From positions 1 to 14,426 of the forward strand of contig JAFAHH010000779.1 of assembly GCA_019237355.1 (NCBI GenBank): a DNA stretch of 14,426 nt. Reading direction: 5' to 3'. The stretch comes from Acetobacteraceae bacterium. GTDB lineage: Bacteria > Pseudomonadota > Alphaproteobacteria > Acetobacterales > Acetobacteraceae. Below the pieces are notes generated by a model. The model saw only the letters and a list, made by a program, of their open reading frames with translations, was not told the origin of the DNA and did not search any database. This document shows positions 1 through 6,195 of this stretch, piece after piece; the first letter of the stretch is position 1, and every line of letters begins with the position of its first letter. Position numbers and translations under genes: made by a program.

Positions 1-1494
1 ATCGGCAATAATGTCGGCCTGAACGATAACAGCCTCGCCAGCGATGCGCTTGACCGGAAAGGTCGCCCCATCGACGGCGGGCGTGATTCCCTCGATGCCG
101 ATCCGTGGCGTGCGAGACGCCTCTTCTGCCGATCGGCGCAACGGTAGCGCGGGTACCGCTTCGGGCTGGCGGGCTTGCCCCGCCAAAACACGGACCTCGC
201 CGGGTTCAAGGCGGACCGTTTCGCCCGGGCAAACCTTCCCGCGCGAGGCCGGAAGCAGGGTGGAAAGCTCGGGCAGCACCGCGCCGCTGCCGGCGAGGAT
301 CGCGGAAGGGGTCACATCGGCATGGTGACCAAGATCCGCATTGGCTAGCACCAGTACGCAACGGTCCGCCCGACGCGGATCGGGCGAATTGGCGCGTAAC
401 AATGCCGAGACCTGGGCACCCGGGCCGGAAAGCAGCCGCGGGACGCCTGGCAAAGCAAGCGCCGGCTCGCGCCGCCGCAGTGTGTTCACGGCGGCGATTT
501 CGTTGTGAAGGTGGAAGGGCGCGGTATCCTGCCAGCGTTGAAAATCTGCGGGCGTATGCCGGGCGGCATCCGCTGGCTCGCTGGCGCCGAACTCGAATCC
601 CATCGGCAGCATCCAGCCGGGCGCCGCGGCGCTAGCAAAACGCAGGCCCCGCACATAGGCAGTCCGCATCCGGGCGGGATCACGCACGCGTGACGCCAGC
701 CTGGGCGCGAAGGGGGCTTCCGGCGCCGCGATCAAGGGTGCGACCCGTCCTAGGGCGGCCGCTTCGGCCCACAACCATTCGCCCCGGAAATCCCACCATG
801 GAAGGGAAAGAAACACGAAATCCAGCCCAGCCAGGCCAGGAAACTGGGGCCAGCTTACGCCTGGGGTCCAACCCAGGAGCACGCATTCCGGATGGTGCGG
901 CGCGAGGCCCGCTTTCAGCTCCGCTACGAATCCGGCGGGGGCATCCGCCAGTCCGAGCAAGCGAAACCCGGCAAGGCCCGCATCCAGCCAGGATCCGAGC
1001 AGGTCGGCCCAGAAATGCGCTGCCTCGGGGGCTGCTAGCAGGCAGCGCGCAGCATCGAGCCCGCCCGCAAGCCTACGTGGATCAAGGGCGGAGATGTGCG
1101 CAGGGATCTGGAACAGATCGGGCCTCGAACGCGCACTCTCGGCTTCGGCCGCGACGCGGTTGAGCACGACATCGAGGAGCAATTTCAGCCCGCGTGCGGC
1201 GCAAGCGTCGGCGAGATTTTGCAGGGCATCGGCGAGGCTGCCCTCACCGACACGAGGGTCGAGGCGGTCGAAATCCGCGCCCAGGAATATGTCGCCGGTG
1301 CGCCCGGCAGCCTGCATTGGGGCGAGCAGTAGGTGGTCGAATCCCAACTCTGCGATCCGGTCGAGGTGCTCCGACCAGTTTTCGATGCGTCCGGCGAGCA
1401 AGGGGTGCAAGTAATAGAGGCGGGGCGCCGCTTGCACCGACGTTTCCGCTTGACCGAAGCCGATCGTCTTTCCGCTCGTATAGGGCGTGTCCAT
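1..1494 (-). CDS. glgE: GlgE-type alpha-1,4-glucan:maltose-1-phosphate maltosyltransferase with N-terminal GH13-like domain, 3' end cut off
   Basis: GlgE extends alpha-1,4-glucans from maltose-1-phosphate in the cytoplasm. The frame is open for 498 codons from ATG 1494 and runs off the left edge. The start has a strong GGGGGAG ribosome binding site. Residues about 25-400 look like a GH13 barrel: an LDRIAELGFDHLLLAP segment, then LLLDVVLNR, then GFRLLGLADAP. The His of the usual DVVxNH motif is Arg, and the nucleophile Asp expected after GFR is absent, so this front domain is probably not catalytic. From residue about 463 the sequence (PRIGIEGITPAVDG, FPVKR) matches the start of the GlgE N-terminal (DUF3416-like) domain. 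Long alphaproteobacterial GlgE proteins are known to carry such a front domain. The catalytic maltosyltransferase part would lie outside the window, so activity cannot be judged here. Confidence 0.85.
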   Translation of the reverse strand, partial: MDTPYTSGKTIGFGQAETSVQAAPRLYYLHPLLAGRIENWSEHLDRIAELGFDHLLLAPMQAAGRTGDIFLGADFDRLDPRVGEGSLADALQNLADACAARGLKLLLDVVLNRVAAEAESARSRPDLFQIPAHISALDPRRLAGGLDAARCLLAAPEAAHFWADLLGSWLDAGLAGFRLLGLADAPAGFVAELKAGLAPHHPECVLLGWTPGVSWPQFPGLAGLDFVFLSLPWWDFRGEWLWAEAAALGRVAPLIAAPEAPFAPRLASRVRDPARMRTAYVRGLRFASAAAPGWMLPMGFEFGASEPADAARHTPADFQRWQDTAPFHLHNEIAAVNTLRRREPALALPGVPRLLSGPGAQVSALLRANSPDPRRADRCVLVLANADLGHHADVTPSAILAGSGAVLPELSTLLPASRGKVCPGETVRLEPGEVRVLAGQARQPEAVPALPLRRSAEEASRTPRIGIEGITPAVDGATFPVKRIAGEAVIVQADIIAD

Positions 1495-1611
1495 TACTCC
1501 CCCGCCTGCATACCTGCCGCGACTTCAGCGCGCGGTGGCAAGGTCAGTTTCGCGAAGGAATAGCAGGCCCTATCAGGATCGATAACCCCTCTGGGCGGCC
1601 TGTCGGCTGGG

Positions 1612-1773
1612 TCAGCGCCGAACGAAGCCGAAGACGAGGCTGATGAGGAACAGGATGATAAAGATGATAAACAGAATTTTAGCGATACCGGCCGAGGTGG
1701 CCGCTATCCCGCCGAACCCGAAGATTGCAGCGATGATCGCGATGATAAGAAAGATGACCGCCCAGTAGAGCAT
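1612..1773 (-). CDS. DUF1328 (UPF0391/YtjA-like) small membrane protein
   Basis: A 53-residue protein starting MLYWAVIFLIIAIIAAIFGF, then GGIAATSAGIAKILF and a second hydrophobic helix ending VFGFVRR. The length, the two membrane helices (about 4-20 and 32-50), the GFGGIA turn and the basic end are the hallmarks of the DUF1328 family. These are inner-membrane peptides of unknown function, often stress-associated. An AGGAG motif lies 10 nt before the ATG. It is encoded on the same strand as glgE, 117 bp upstream of it, so cotranscription is possible but not shown. Confidence 0.9.
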   Translation of the reverse strand: MLYWAVIFLIIAIIAAIFGFGGIAATSAGIAKILFIIFIILFLISLVFGFVRR

Positions 1774-1880
1774 GACGCCGTGTCTCCTCGTGCTGCGGCC
1801 GGCAACGTTCCGAGGGCGGTATTGGTTCCCCCAGCGTGTCTCAAAGTTTGTGCAGATCTGTAGAGTCTTGGTTTGCGGCC

Positions 1881-1926
1881 GCGATTCGAGGGATCCGACG
1901 ATCCCGCCTTAACGCCCATCGCGCTC
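1881..1926. repeat. Degenerate copy of the 50-bp family A palindromic repeat
   Basis: The stretch begins GCGATTC, has CCGACGATCCCGCCTTAA in the middle and ends CCATCGCGCTC. This is the layout of the intact family A copies at 3202-3250 and 4669-4718, with several substitutions. It lies in the gap between the DUF1328 gene and the next ORF. Confidence 0.6.
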
Positions 1927-1953
1927 TCGATCAGCTTTGGGCGTGTCCGGGAC

Positions 1954-1973
1954 CCCATCGCGAGCGCGATGGG
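1954..1973. repeat. Short palindrome CCCATCGCG-AG-CGCGATGGG
   Basis: A 9-bp perfect inverted repeat around a 2-nt centre. The arm CCATCGCG is the outer arm of the family A repeat, so this may be a reduced, ends-only relative. A similar 20-bp palindrome is at 3467-3486. Confidence 0.55.
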
Positions 1974-2007
1974 AACGAGGCAGCCTGAAGCTGATCTAGC
2001 CGTGGTG

Positions 2008-2460
2008 TCATCCAGCCCGTAGTGCGTCCGGTGTTAGCACCGGGCGGATGCTGTGGAGCGCCTCCTCAAAGGTTCGATATCGCCCGAGGGGGCGATCACC
2101 CCGGATGCAGTCGTTCACGACCCAGTGCCGACCGTCGGCTTCGATCAAATATGCCGGATCGGGGTTCTCCCTAACCCAGATTACGACCTGATCGGGATGG
2201 GATGCATCAGCATCGTGCAGACCCATGCGGTGGCCGGCCTTTAGCCATCGCGCCAAATGTTCCCGGTGGCGGGTAGCGACCCGCAACCGGAATTCGACCA
2301 CATTGGGCGCAGCGGCAAGGGCCTTGCTGTTTAAAGACTTTGCGCTCAACTCGGCTTCTCTCGATGCTTGAGACCTAAATACACTTTTGCCGGGCGTACG
2401 CCAACAAGAAGCGTGCAGCTCCGAATCTCTGTCGTAGGTCTTCGGCTCCCTTTGTTGCAC
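2008..2460 (-). CDS. Hypothetical protein, 150 aa, start uncertain
   Basis: I do not recognise the family. The C-terminal half looks coding: it has a basic helix (ATRHREHLARWLKAGHRMG), then VVIWVRENPDPAYLIEADG, RHWVVNDCIRG and GRYRTFEEALHSIRPVL, which reads like a compact alpha/beta domain. The first 45-50 residues are less protein-like. GTG 2460 has GGAG seven nt upstream and is the start given here. GTG 2301 would give a 97-residue protein that keeps only the convincing part. No signal peptide or membrane segment is seen. It is divergent from the CBS-domain gene, with about 165 bp between them. Confidence 0.5.
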   Translation of the reverse strand: MQQREPKTYDRDSELHASCWRTPGKSVFRSQASREAELSAKSLNSKALAAAPNVVEFRLRVATRHREHLARWLKAGHRMGLHDADASHPDQVVIWVRENPDPAYLIEADGRHWVVNDCIRGDRPLGRYRTFEEALHSIRPVLTPDALRAG

Positions 2461-2626
2461 CGCACCGCTCCGATTTGCGCGTTGCCGCTTGTGCGGTCAT
2501 GATAGTCGAGAGCCGCTTTATAGCTGCGCGCATAGCCTAGACCCATTGGCCGGAACCGCTGTAGGGTTTCCGTTCGGCTTGGGGCTGGTATTGTATGCCC
2601 GCTGTAACGGGCCGGGAGGACAGATC

Positions 2627-3058
2627 ATGACTACCATCGCAACAATTCTAAAGCATAAGGGCCACGAAGTTATATCAGTAAGTCCGGAGCTTACGGTCAG
2701 TGATGTAATTCACACCTTGTCCGAGCGCCGGATTGGCGCCGTCCTGCTCCAGGACGGCCCAAAGATCGGCATCGTGAGCGAGCGCGACATCATCCACGCT
2801 TTCTCCGCGCACGGGGCCGCCACGCTTCAGATGAAGGCGCGCGAGATCATGACCCGTAATGTGCAGACGGCAACACCGGAAACATCGATCCGTAAGGCGA
2901 TGGAGATGATGACCGAAGGGCGATTCCGGCATATTCCTGTTCTCGATCACGGCAAGCTGGTTGGGCTTGTCAGCATTGGCGACGTGGTGAAGGCGCGCAT
3001 CATGGAGCAAGAGAGCGAAGTAGATAGTCTCAAAGCGTACGTGGTTGGCGCTGCTTGA
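2627..3058 (+). CDS. Two-CBS-domain protein
   Basis: A 143-residue cytoplasmic protein made almost entirely of a Bateman module. CBS 1 spans about residues 13-66, with RRIGAVLLQDG and GIVSERDIIHA. CBS 2 spans about 75-127, with MTRNVQTATPETSIRKAME, FRHIPVLDHGKLVG and LVSIGDVVKAR. CBS pairs bind adenosine nucleotides or related ligands and regulate partners; the stand-alone form is common in alphaproteobacteria and its partner is usually unknown. ATG 2627 is chosen because GGGAGGA lies just upstream. The open frame extends back to 2489, but that part reads like non-coding sequence. The short C-terminal helix (MEQESEVDSLKAYV) is typical of this family. The gene stands alone and is followed by repeats. 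Confidence 0.92.
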   Translation: MTTIATILKHKGHEVISVSPELTVSDVIHTLSERRIGAVLLQDGPKIGIVSERDIIHAFSAHGAATLQMKAREIMTRNVQTATPETSIRKAMEMMTEGRFRHIPVLDHGKLVGLVSIGDVVKARIMEQESEVDSLKAYVVGAA

Positions 3059-3148
3059 GGCAGGCAGGTGGATCAGGTCCCGCAACTCGCGGGGTTGCAC
3101 CGATTCTGTACGGGAAATGCTAAAATTCGGTGTGGTTCCGGGCCTAGC

Positions 3149-3190
3149 TAGAGCATGATGGCTTCAGGTTTAGCCATCATGGCTCTAGGG
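3149..3190 (+). terminator. Family B stem-loop followed by a T-rich run, possible terminator of the CBS gene
   Basis: The left arm TAGAGCATGATGGCT pairs with AGCCATCATGGCTCTA across an 8-nt loop, with one bulged G. It is followed by GGGTTTTCTTTTT. The geometry is that of a Rho-independent terminator about 90 nt after the CBS stop codon. The stem is also a member of the dispersed family B repeats, so a terminator role is inferred. Confidence 0.4.
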
Positions 3191-3201
3191 TTTTCTTTTT
3201 G

Positions 3202-3250
3202 AGAGCGCGATTCAGGCTTTCTGACGATTCCGCCCAGCCATCGCGCTCTA
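3202..3250. repeat. Family A palindromic repeat, about 50 bp
   Basis: The ends AGAGCGCGAT and ATCGCGCTCT form a 10-bp terminal inverted repeat. The inner part reads TCAGGCTTTCTGACGA then TCCGCC. It is nearly identical to 4669-4718 and to the reverse complement of 3554-3603. Confidence 0.85.
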
Positions 3251-3466
3251 GCGTCGGGCGTGGCGCGATGAGCAGCTAAGCGCCCCTCAAATCAAAAACC
3301 TCGGCCCGCTCCCGCGCGAGTAGAAGCGCACGTGCGCTGATTAGCGCGCGGGGCCCGCCAAAGAGCTAGAGGCGCTCCACCTCGGCGGAAACCGCCCTGA
3401 AAGCACTTTGGAGTTCAGACTCCGCTTGCAGGTTTCCCATAATTAAGCGAGCGCGTGACCGGATCT

Positions 3467-3486
3467 CCATCGCGCCGGCGCGATGG
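3467..3486. repeat. Perfect 20-bp palindrome
   Basis: CCATCGCGCCGGCGCGATGG is its own reverse complement. The arms match the outer arm of the family A repeat, as in the palindrome at 1954-1973. Confidence 0.6.
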
Positions 3487-3553
3487 GCACGCGGTATGCT
3501 CGCAAAAGAATTAGACCAGTTTCGGGCTGCACAGTCAGCCTGAGACTCGTCCT

Positions 3554-3603
3554 AGAGCGCGATGGCTTGAGGCGGAATCGTCGGAGAGCCTGAATCGCGC
3601 TCT
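3554..3603. repeat. Family A palindromic repeat, 50 bp, opposite orientation
   Basis: It starts AGAGCGCGATGGCTTGAGGC and ends AGCCTGAATCGCGCTCT. It is the reverse complement of the 3202 and 4669 copies with a few changes, and is followed after 14 bp by a family B stem-loop. Confidence 0.85.
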
Positions 3604-3617
3604 GAACCCAAAATTCC

Positions 3618-3655
3618 TAGAGCGCGATGACTTTACCTAGAGTCATCCCGCTCTA
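3618..3655. repeat. Family B stem-loop repeat
   Basis: TAGAGCGCGATGACT pairs with AGTCATCCCGCTCTA, with a single mismatch, around a loop of about 8 nt. It shares the TAGAGC outer arm with family A but has a different inner stem. Confidence 0.8.
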
Positions 3656-3792
3656 GAGCGGGGACGACCTTGCGTAATAAGCTTATCCCGCTTTGGCCGT
3701 GCAACTGCCAAGGCCGTCGGCACGTTGGCGCCGCGGGGCCGTTTGGATCGAGTGAAGCACGAAGCGAGGGAAAGACTAAGGGGAATACCAGA

Positions 3793-4107
3793 ATGAGGAC
3801 CTGGACAAAACTCGCCGCATTCGGCGCAGTGGCGCTGCTCGCGGCCTGCGGAAGCGAGCCCAGGGAGCGTACGACCGGCGGCGCTGCGGCTGGCGCTGCA
3901 ACGGGCGCAGGTATCGGGGCCCTGGGGGGCCCGGTCGGAGCGCTGCTTGGGGCCGGTATTGGCGCCGGAGCCGGAGCCGTAACCGGGGCCACAACAAGCT
4001 CGCAGCAGGTTAACCTAGGCAGGCCGATTTGGGACCAGTCGCAAACCCGGGTTCCAACACCGAGCGGGGCATATGAACCGTCAACGGGTCAAACTCACCC
4101 GTACTGA
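3793..4107 (+). CDS. Small glycine-zipper lipoprotein
   Basis: A 104-residue protein. Residues 1-18 form a lipoprotein signal peptide (MRTWTKLAAFGAVALLAA) followed by Cys19 in the lipobox LLAAC-GS, so it should be lipid-anchored. Residues about 29-64 are a Gly/Ala-rich segment with small residues at four-residue spacing (GAATGAGIGALGGPVGALLG and onward), a glycine zipper that can insert in or associate with membranes. The C-terminus is short, polar and rich in Pro/Ser/Thr. ATG 3793 follows AAGGGGAA at a suitable distance and starts the signal peptide; the in-frame extension upstream is rejected. The function is unknown. It is a lone gene between two repeat-rich intervals. Confidence 0.85.
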   Translation: MRTWTKLAAFGAVALLAACGSEPRERTTGGAAAGAATGAGIGALGGPVGALLGAGIGAGAGAVTGATTSSQQVNLGRPIWDQSQTRVPTPSGAYEPSTGQTHPY

Positions 4108-4474
4108 GCTTTGATCGACCGGGAACGCGCCCTCGGTCCTTGCAAGCAATTCCCTTCAAGCACGATCTGCTGTAGCTGTTTGGGTCATGAGGGCGCGCTT
4201 CCGGGTCTCACTTGAAAGCGCAAGTCAGGTTCCGGCTTCGGGAAATCCTCTCGAGGCGCTGCGCCAAGTGCGGGCTGTCGATGGGCCCTGCGCGCCGGTG
4301 CCGGACCCAACATAGCCGAGGCGGACCAGGAGCAGCCTGCCCCGGCTACGAACAAAGAACGGCCAAGAGGCTCGGGAAGATTAGGCCGTAGGCGGCTTTT
4401 GACGGGCGGGAAGACGCTTTTGGAGCCCAGAAGCCTACGACCTGCTTGTCGTCTTAGCTTTGTCTACTCGGCTT

Positions 4475-4612
4475 TAGAGCGCGATACTTTAGGCGGACTC
4501 GGGTTCGCATTTCCCGAGCACCGGGCTGCCATTTTGCGCGCAAAATGGGGGCCCGGATTGGAGTCCCGGCCCGGATTGGGTCCCGATCGTCGGAAAGCCT
4601 GAATCGCGCCCT
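4475..4612. repeat. Long composite repeat: family A split by an insert with a CATTTTGCGCGCAAAATG palindrome
   Basis: The left half is TAGAGCGCGATACTTTAGGCGGA and the right half is TCGTCGGAAAGCCTGAATCGCGCCC: the two halves of family A, separated by about 89 bp. The insert contains the perfect palindrome CCATTTTGCGCGCAAAATGG (4529-4548) and two tandem CCCGGATTGG-type units. A related insert occupies the same site in the copy at 6412-6531. Confidence 0.75.
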
Positions 4613-4652
4613 AGAGCGGGATGACTTTAGTTAGATGAAGTCATCTCGCTCT
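4612..4652. repeat. Family B stem-loop repeat
   Basis: TAGAGCGGGATGACTT pairs with AAGTCATCTCGCTCT around a loop of about 10 nt. It abuts the composite repeat on its left. Confidence 0.8.
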
Positions 4653-4668
4653 CGGAACTTTGGTCTTC

Positions 4669-4718
4669 AGAGCGCGATTCAGGCTTTCCGACGAGTCCGC
4701 CTAAAGCCATCGCGCTCT
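4669..4718. repeat. Family A palindromic repeat, 50 bp
   Basis: It begins AGAGCGCGATTCAGGCTTTC and ends CCTAAAGCCATCGCGCTCT. This is the cleanest copy in the window, and both arms can be paired over most of their length. Confidence 0.85.
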
Positions 4719-4732
4719 AAAACCAAGGTTCC

Positions 4733-4770
4733 TAGAGTTGGGTGACCTCACCTAAGGTCATCCCGGCTCC
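4733..4770. repeat. Degenerate family B stem-loop
   Basis: GGGTGACC (4740-4747) pairs with GGTCATCCC (4756-4764) using a G-T wobble. The outer TAGAG...CTCCA arms are decayed. Confidence 0.5.
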
Positions 4771-4926
4771 AGTAAATGGGCCTGGCTCGCGTATACGTGA
4801 GTTAAGGCAGACACGGAAAACGGGATAAAACTTAGACCACACCCTTTTAGCGGGCGGCGGAGCGTAGTAGCACTCCGAGTGGGACGAAAAAATTAATGTC
4901 TACACGCGACGCGAAGGGCCAAACGA

Positions 4927-5709
4927 ATGAATTCAGGCATCACGAAGCGGCTATCATGCGCAATGACCCTGAGCGCAGCAGCGCTCGCCCTGGTAGGAGC
5001 ACCGCCTGTCAAAGCGGCTTTCCTGGTGACAGTCGAACCGCCCGGCACTCAGACGGCCAACGTCGCCTCGATCTGCCCGGGCGGGAACTGTCAAATTGGC
5101 ACAGAAACGTTCGACTCGCGGTCCCCGGGGGCGGGGCAAAGCTTTACGACCGACTTCGGCACTCACGGGGTGATCACTGGCACATACAACAACGTCCAAA
5201 TCAACCCAGCCGATGTTTTTGGCGGTGCTGGCGGGGCCGGCAATTACGCCGTGGCTTATTCAGGCTCGCCTTATTCGCTCGATCTGACGACAACACTGCC
5301 GACCGGGATAAATTATTTTGGATACTGGTTATCTGCGCTCGACCCAGGCAACAGCGTCACATTTTACAATGGCGGCACCGAGGTTTATTCGTTTACGCCC
5401 GCCGATTTCATAAACCTGACCGGCCCTTGTCCCAACCCATATTGCGGGAATCCTAACCCGCCGGGCGGGAATTCCGATCAGCCATATGCGTTCCTCAACT
5501 TCTTCGATAATGGCGGGACTTTCGACCGCATCATCTTCTCGCAAAATCTCTCGGGTGCGGGGTATGAGTCGGACAATCACACCGTTGGATTCGCAATCGC
5601 CACATCGGGCACGGCGATTAATGGCGTGTCTGAACCCGGTTCCGCCGCACTGATGGGCGCGGCCGTGCTGAGCCTGGTCGCCGTTTCCCGGCGGCGATTA
5701 TCAGGCTGA
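4927..5709 (+). CDS. Secreted PEP-CTERM-like protein
   Basis: A 260-residue protein with a signal peptide at about 1-31 (basic TKR, hydrophobic core, cleavage near VKA-A). A Gly/Asn/Ser/Thr-rich beta-type body follows, with two CX4C pairs (Cys50/55 and Cys168/173). The C-terminal sorting region has SEPGS at 235-239, a transmembrane stretch (AALMGAAVLSLVAV) and a final RRR cluster. This is the PEP-CTERM layout recognised by exosortases, with Ser in place of the first Pro of VPEP. Such proteins are exported and often associated with exopolysaccharide. No exosortase gene is in the window. ATG 4927 follows AAGGG and directly starts the signal peptide. The gene converges on the APE-like operon, with 52 bp between the stop codons. 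Confidence 0.82.
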   Translation: MNSGITKRLSCAMTLSAAALALVGAPPVKAAFLVTVEPPGTQTANVASICPGGNCQIGTETFDSRSPGAGQSFTTDFGTHGVITGTYNNVQINPADVFGGAGGAGNYAVAYSGSPYSLDLTTTLPTGINYFGYWLSALDPGNSVTFYNGGTEVYSFTPADFINLTGPCPNPYCGNPNPPGGNSDQPYAFLNFFDNGGTFDRIIFSQNLSGAGYESDNHTVGFAIATSGTAINGVSEPGSAALMGAAVLSLVAVSRRRLSG

Positions 5710-5761
5710 AGTGGTCGGCTGAACTTGCCAGCGCCCATATCGTCGCAATCTGCTGCAGACT

Positions 5762-6193
5762 TTATGGGAGCGCAATCGTAGCCCGGCCGCTCAGCACGAG
5801 CCGCCCTGAATCAGCTTCAATCTGAAAGACGTAGATCAGCGCCTTCGAGTCTCGCGCGAGCAATGCCGCCCGGACCCGCAACGCGCCCCATTCGGGGTTA
5901 TCCAGTCGGGTCGCCTGAAGCGAGACCGCGCGCAAGGCGGCCGCAAAACCAGCCTGCTGCGGCGCGCCTGCGACGATCGCACCATGCAGCGCGGCTGCCT
6001 GCAGGCCATATTCGATCCCGGCCACTGTGCTCAGGCGGCCGCCCCGCCGAAGCGGATTCTCTGGGCTTAGGTGGGACCAGGTACGGCAGACAATCGCGGT
6101 CTCCGAAAAGGCTTCCACACCCTCCAGCAAACACATGGCGCCCTGATGGGGGACCCAGTCGGCGGGGTTGATTGCAGCACTGCCGATAGGCAT
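5762..6193 (-). CDS. ApeP-like 3-hydroxyacyl-ACP dehydratase (hotdog fold)
   Basis: A 143-residue protein from ATG 6193; GTG 6202, which overlaps the previous gene, is an alternative start. The sequence has the ApeP pattern: WVPHQGAMCLLEGV at 13-26, HLSPENPLRRGGRLSTVAGI at 41-60, then EYGLQAAALHGA, and LSGRATIALP at the end. The family removes water from 3-hydroxyacyl-ACP to make the double bonds of aryl polyenes. ApeP partners with ApeI, and an ApeI-like protein is encoded at 12324. The conserved His16, His41 and Glu61 are present. It is the last gene of the operon, 2 bp after the stop of the ketosynthase-like gene. No clear terminator is visible before the convergent PEP-CTERM gene. Confidence 0.87.
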   Translation of the reverse strand: MPIGSAAINPADWVPHQGAMCLLEGVEAFSETAIVCRTWSHLSPENPLRRGGRLSTVAGIEYGLQAAALHGAIVAGAPQQAGFAAALRAVSLQATRLDNPEWGALRVRAALLARDSKALIYVFQIEADSGRLVLSGRATIALP

Positions 6194-6195
6194 TG

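Larger units (their letters stand above)
3059..3792. other. Gene-free, repeat-rich interval
   Basis: There is no convincing gene on either strand. The interval holds two family A repeats (3202-3250, 3554-3603), two family B stem-loops (3149-3186, 3618-3655) and one 20-bp palindrome (3467-3486). The open frame upstream of 3793 is read-through of the last repeat and is not counted as coding. I see nothing further in 3253-3466. Confidence 0.7.
4108..4926. other. Gene-free, repeat-rich interval
   Basis: I see nothing recognisable in 4108-4474. Positions 4475-4770 are an array in the order long family A/C composite, family B, family A, degenerate family B. Positions 4771-4926 are less GC-rich and probably carry the promoter of the gene at 4927, but no convincing -35/-10 pair can be named. 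The open frame at 4399-4602 is mostly translated repeat. Confidence 0.65.

Noticed and set aside
105..1163. Long open frames on the plus strand (105-635, 690-1163)
   Set aside because: They are antisense to the uninterrupted 498-codon GlgE frame. Their translations are Arg/Pro/Gly-rich, with no recognisable domain.
1704..1958. 84-residue open frame on the minus strand
   Set aside because: It overlaps the DUF1328 gene in another frame, runs through a repeat, and has a low-complexity Ser/Arg composition.
2489..2626. N-terminal extension of the CBS protein
   Set aside because: ATG 2627 has a strong GGGAGGA site and starts exactly at the family N-terminus. The upstream part reads as non-coding.
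3670..3792. N-terminal extension of the lipoprotein
   Set aside because: It would bury the lipoprotein signal peptide inside the protein, and its sequence derives from the DNA after a repeat.
4399..4602. 67-residue open frame on the plus strand
   Set aside because: Most of it is translation of the long composite repeat. There is no ribosome binding site or domain.
3149..4770. Possible CRISPR array
   Set aside because: The repeats are palindromic, of two kinds, unevenly spaced and in both orientations. No spacers of constant length and no cas genes are present.
4896..5456. 186-residue open frame overlapping the PEP-CTERM gene
   Set aside because: It is out of frame with a protein that has a clear signal peptide and sorting signal. 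Its own translation is Arg-rich and featureless.
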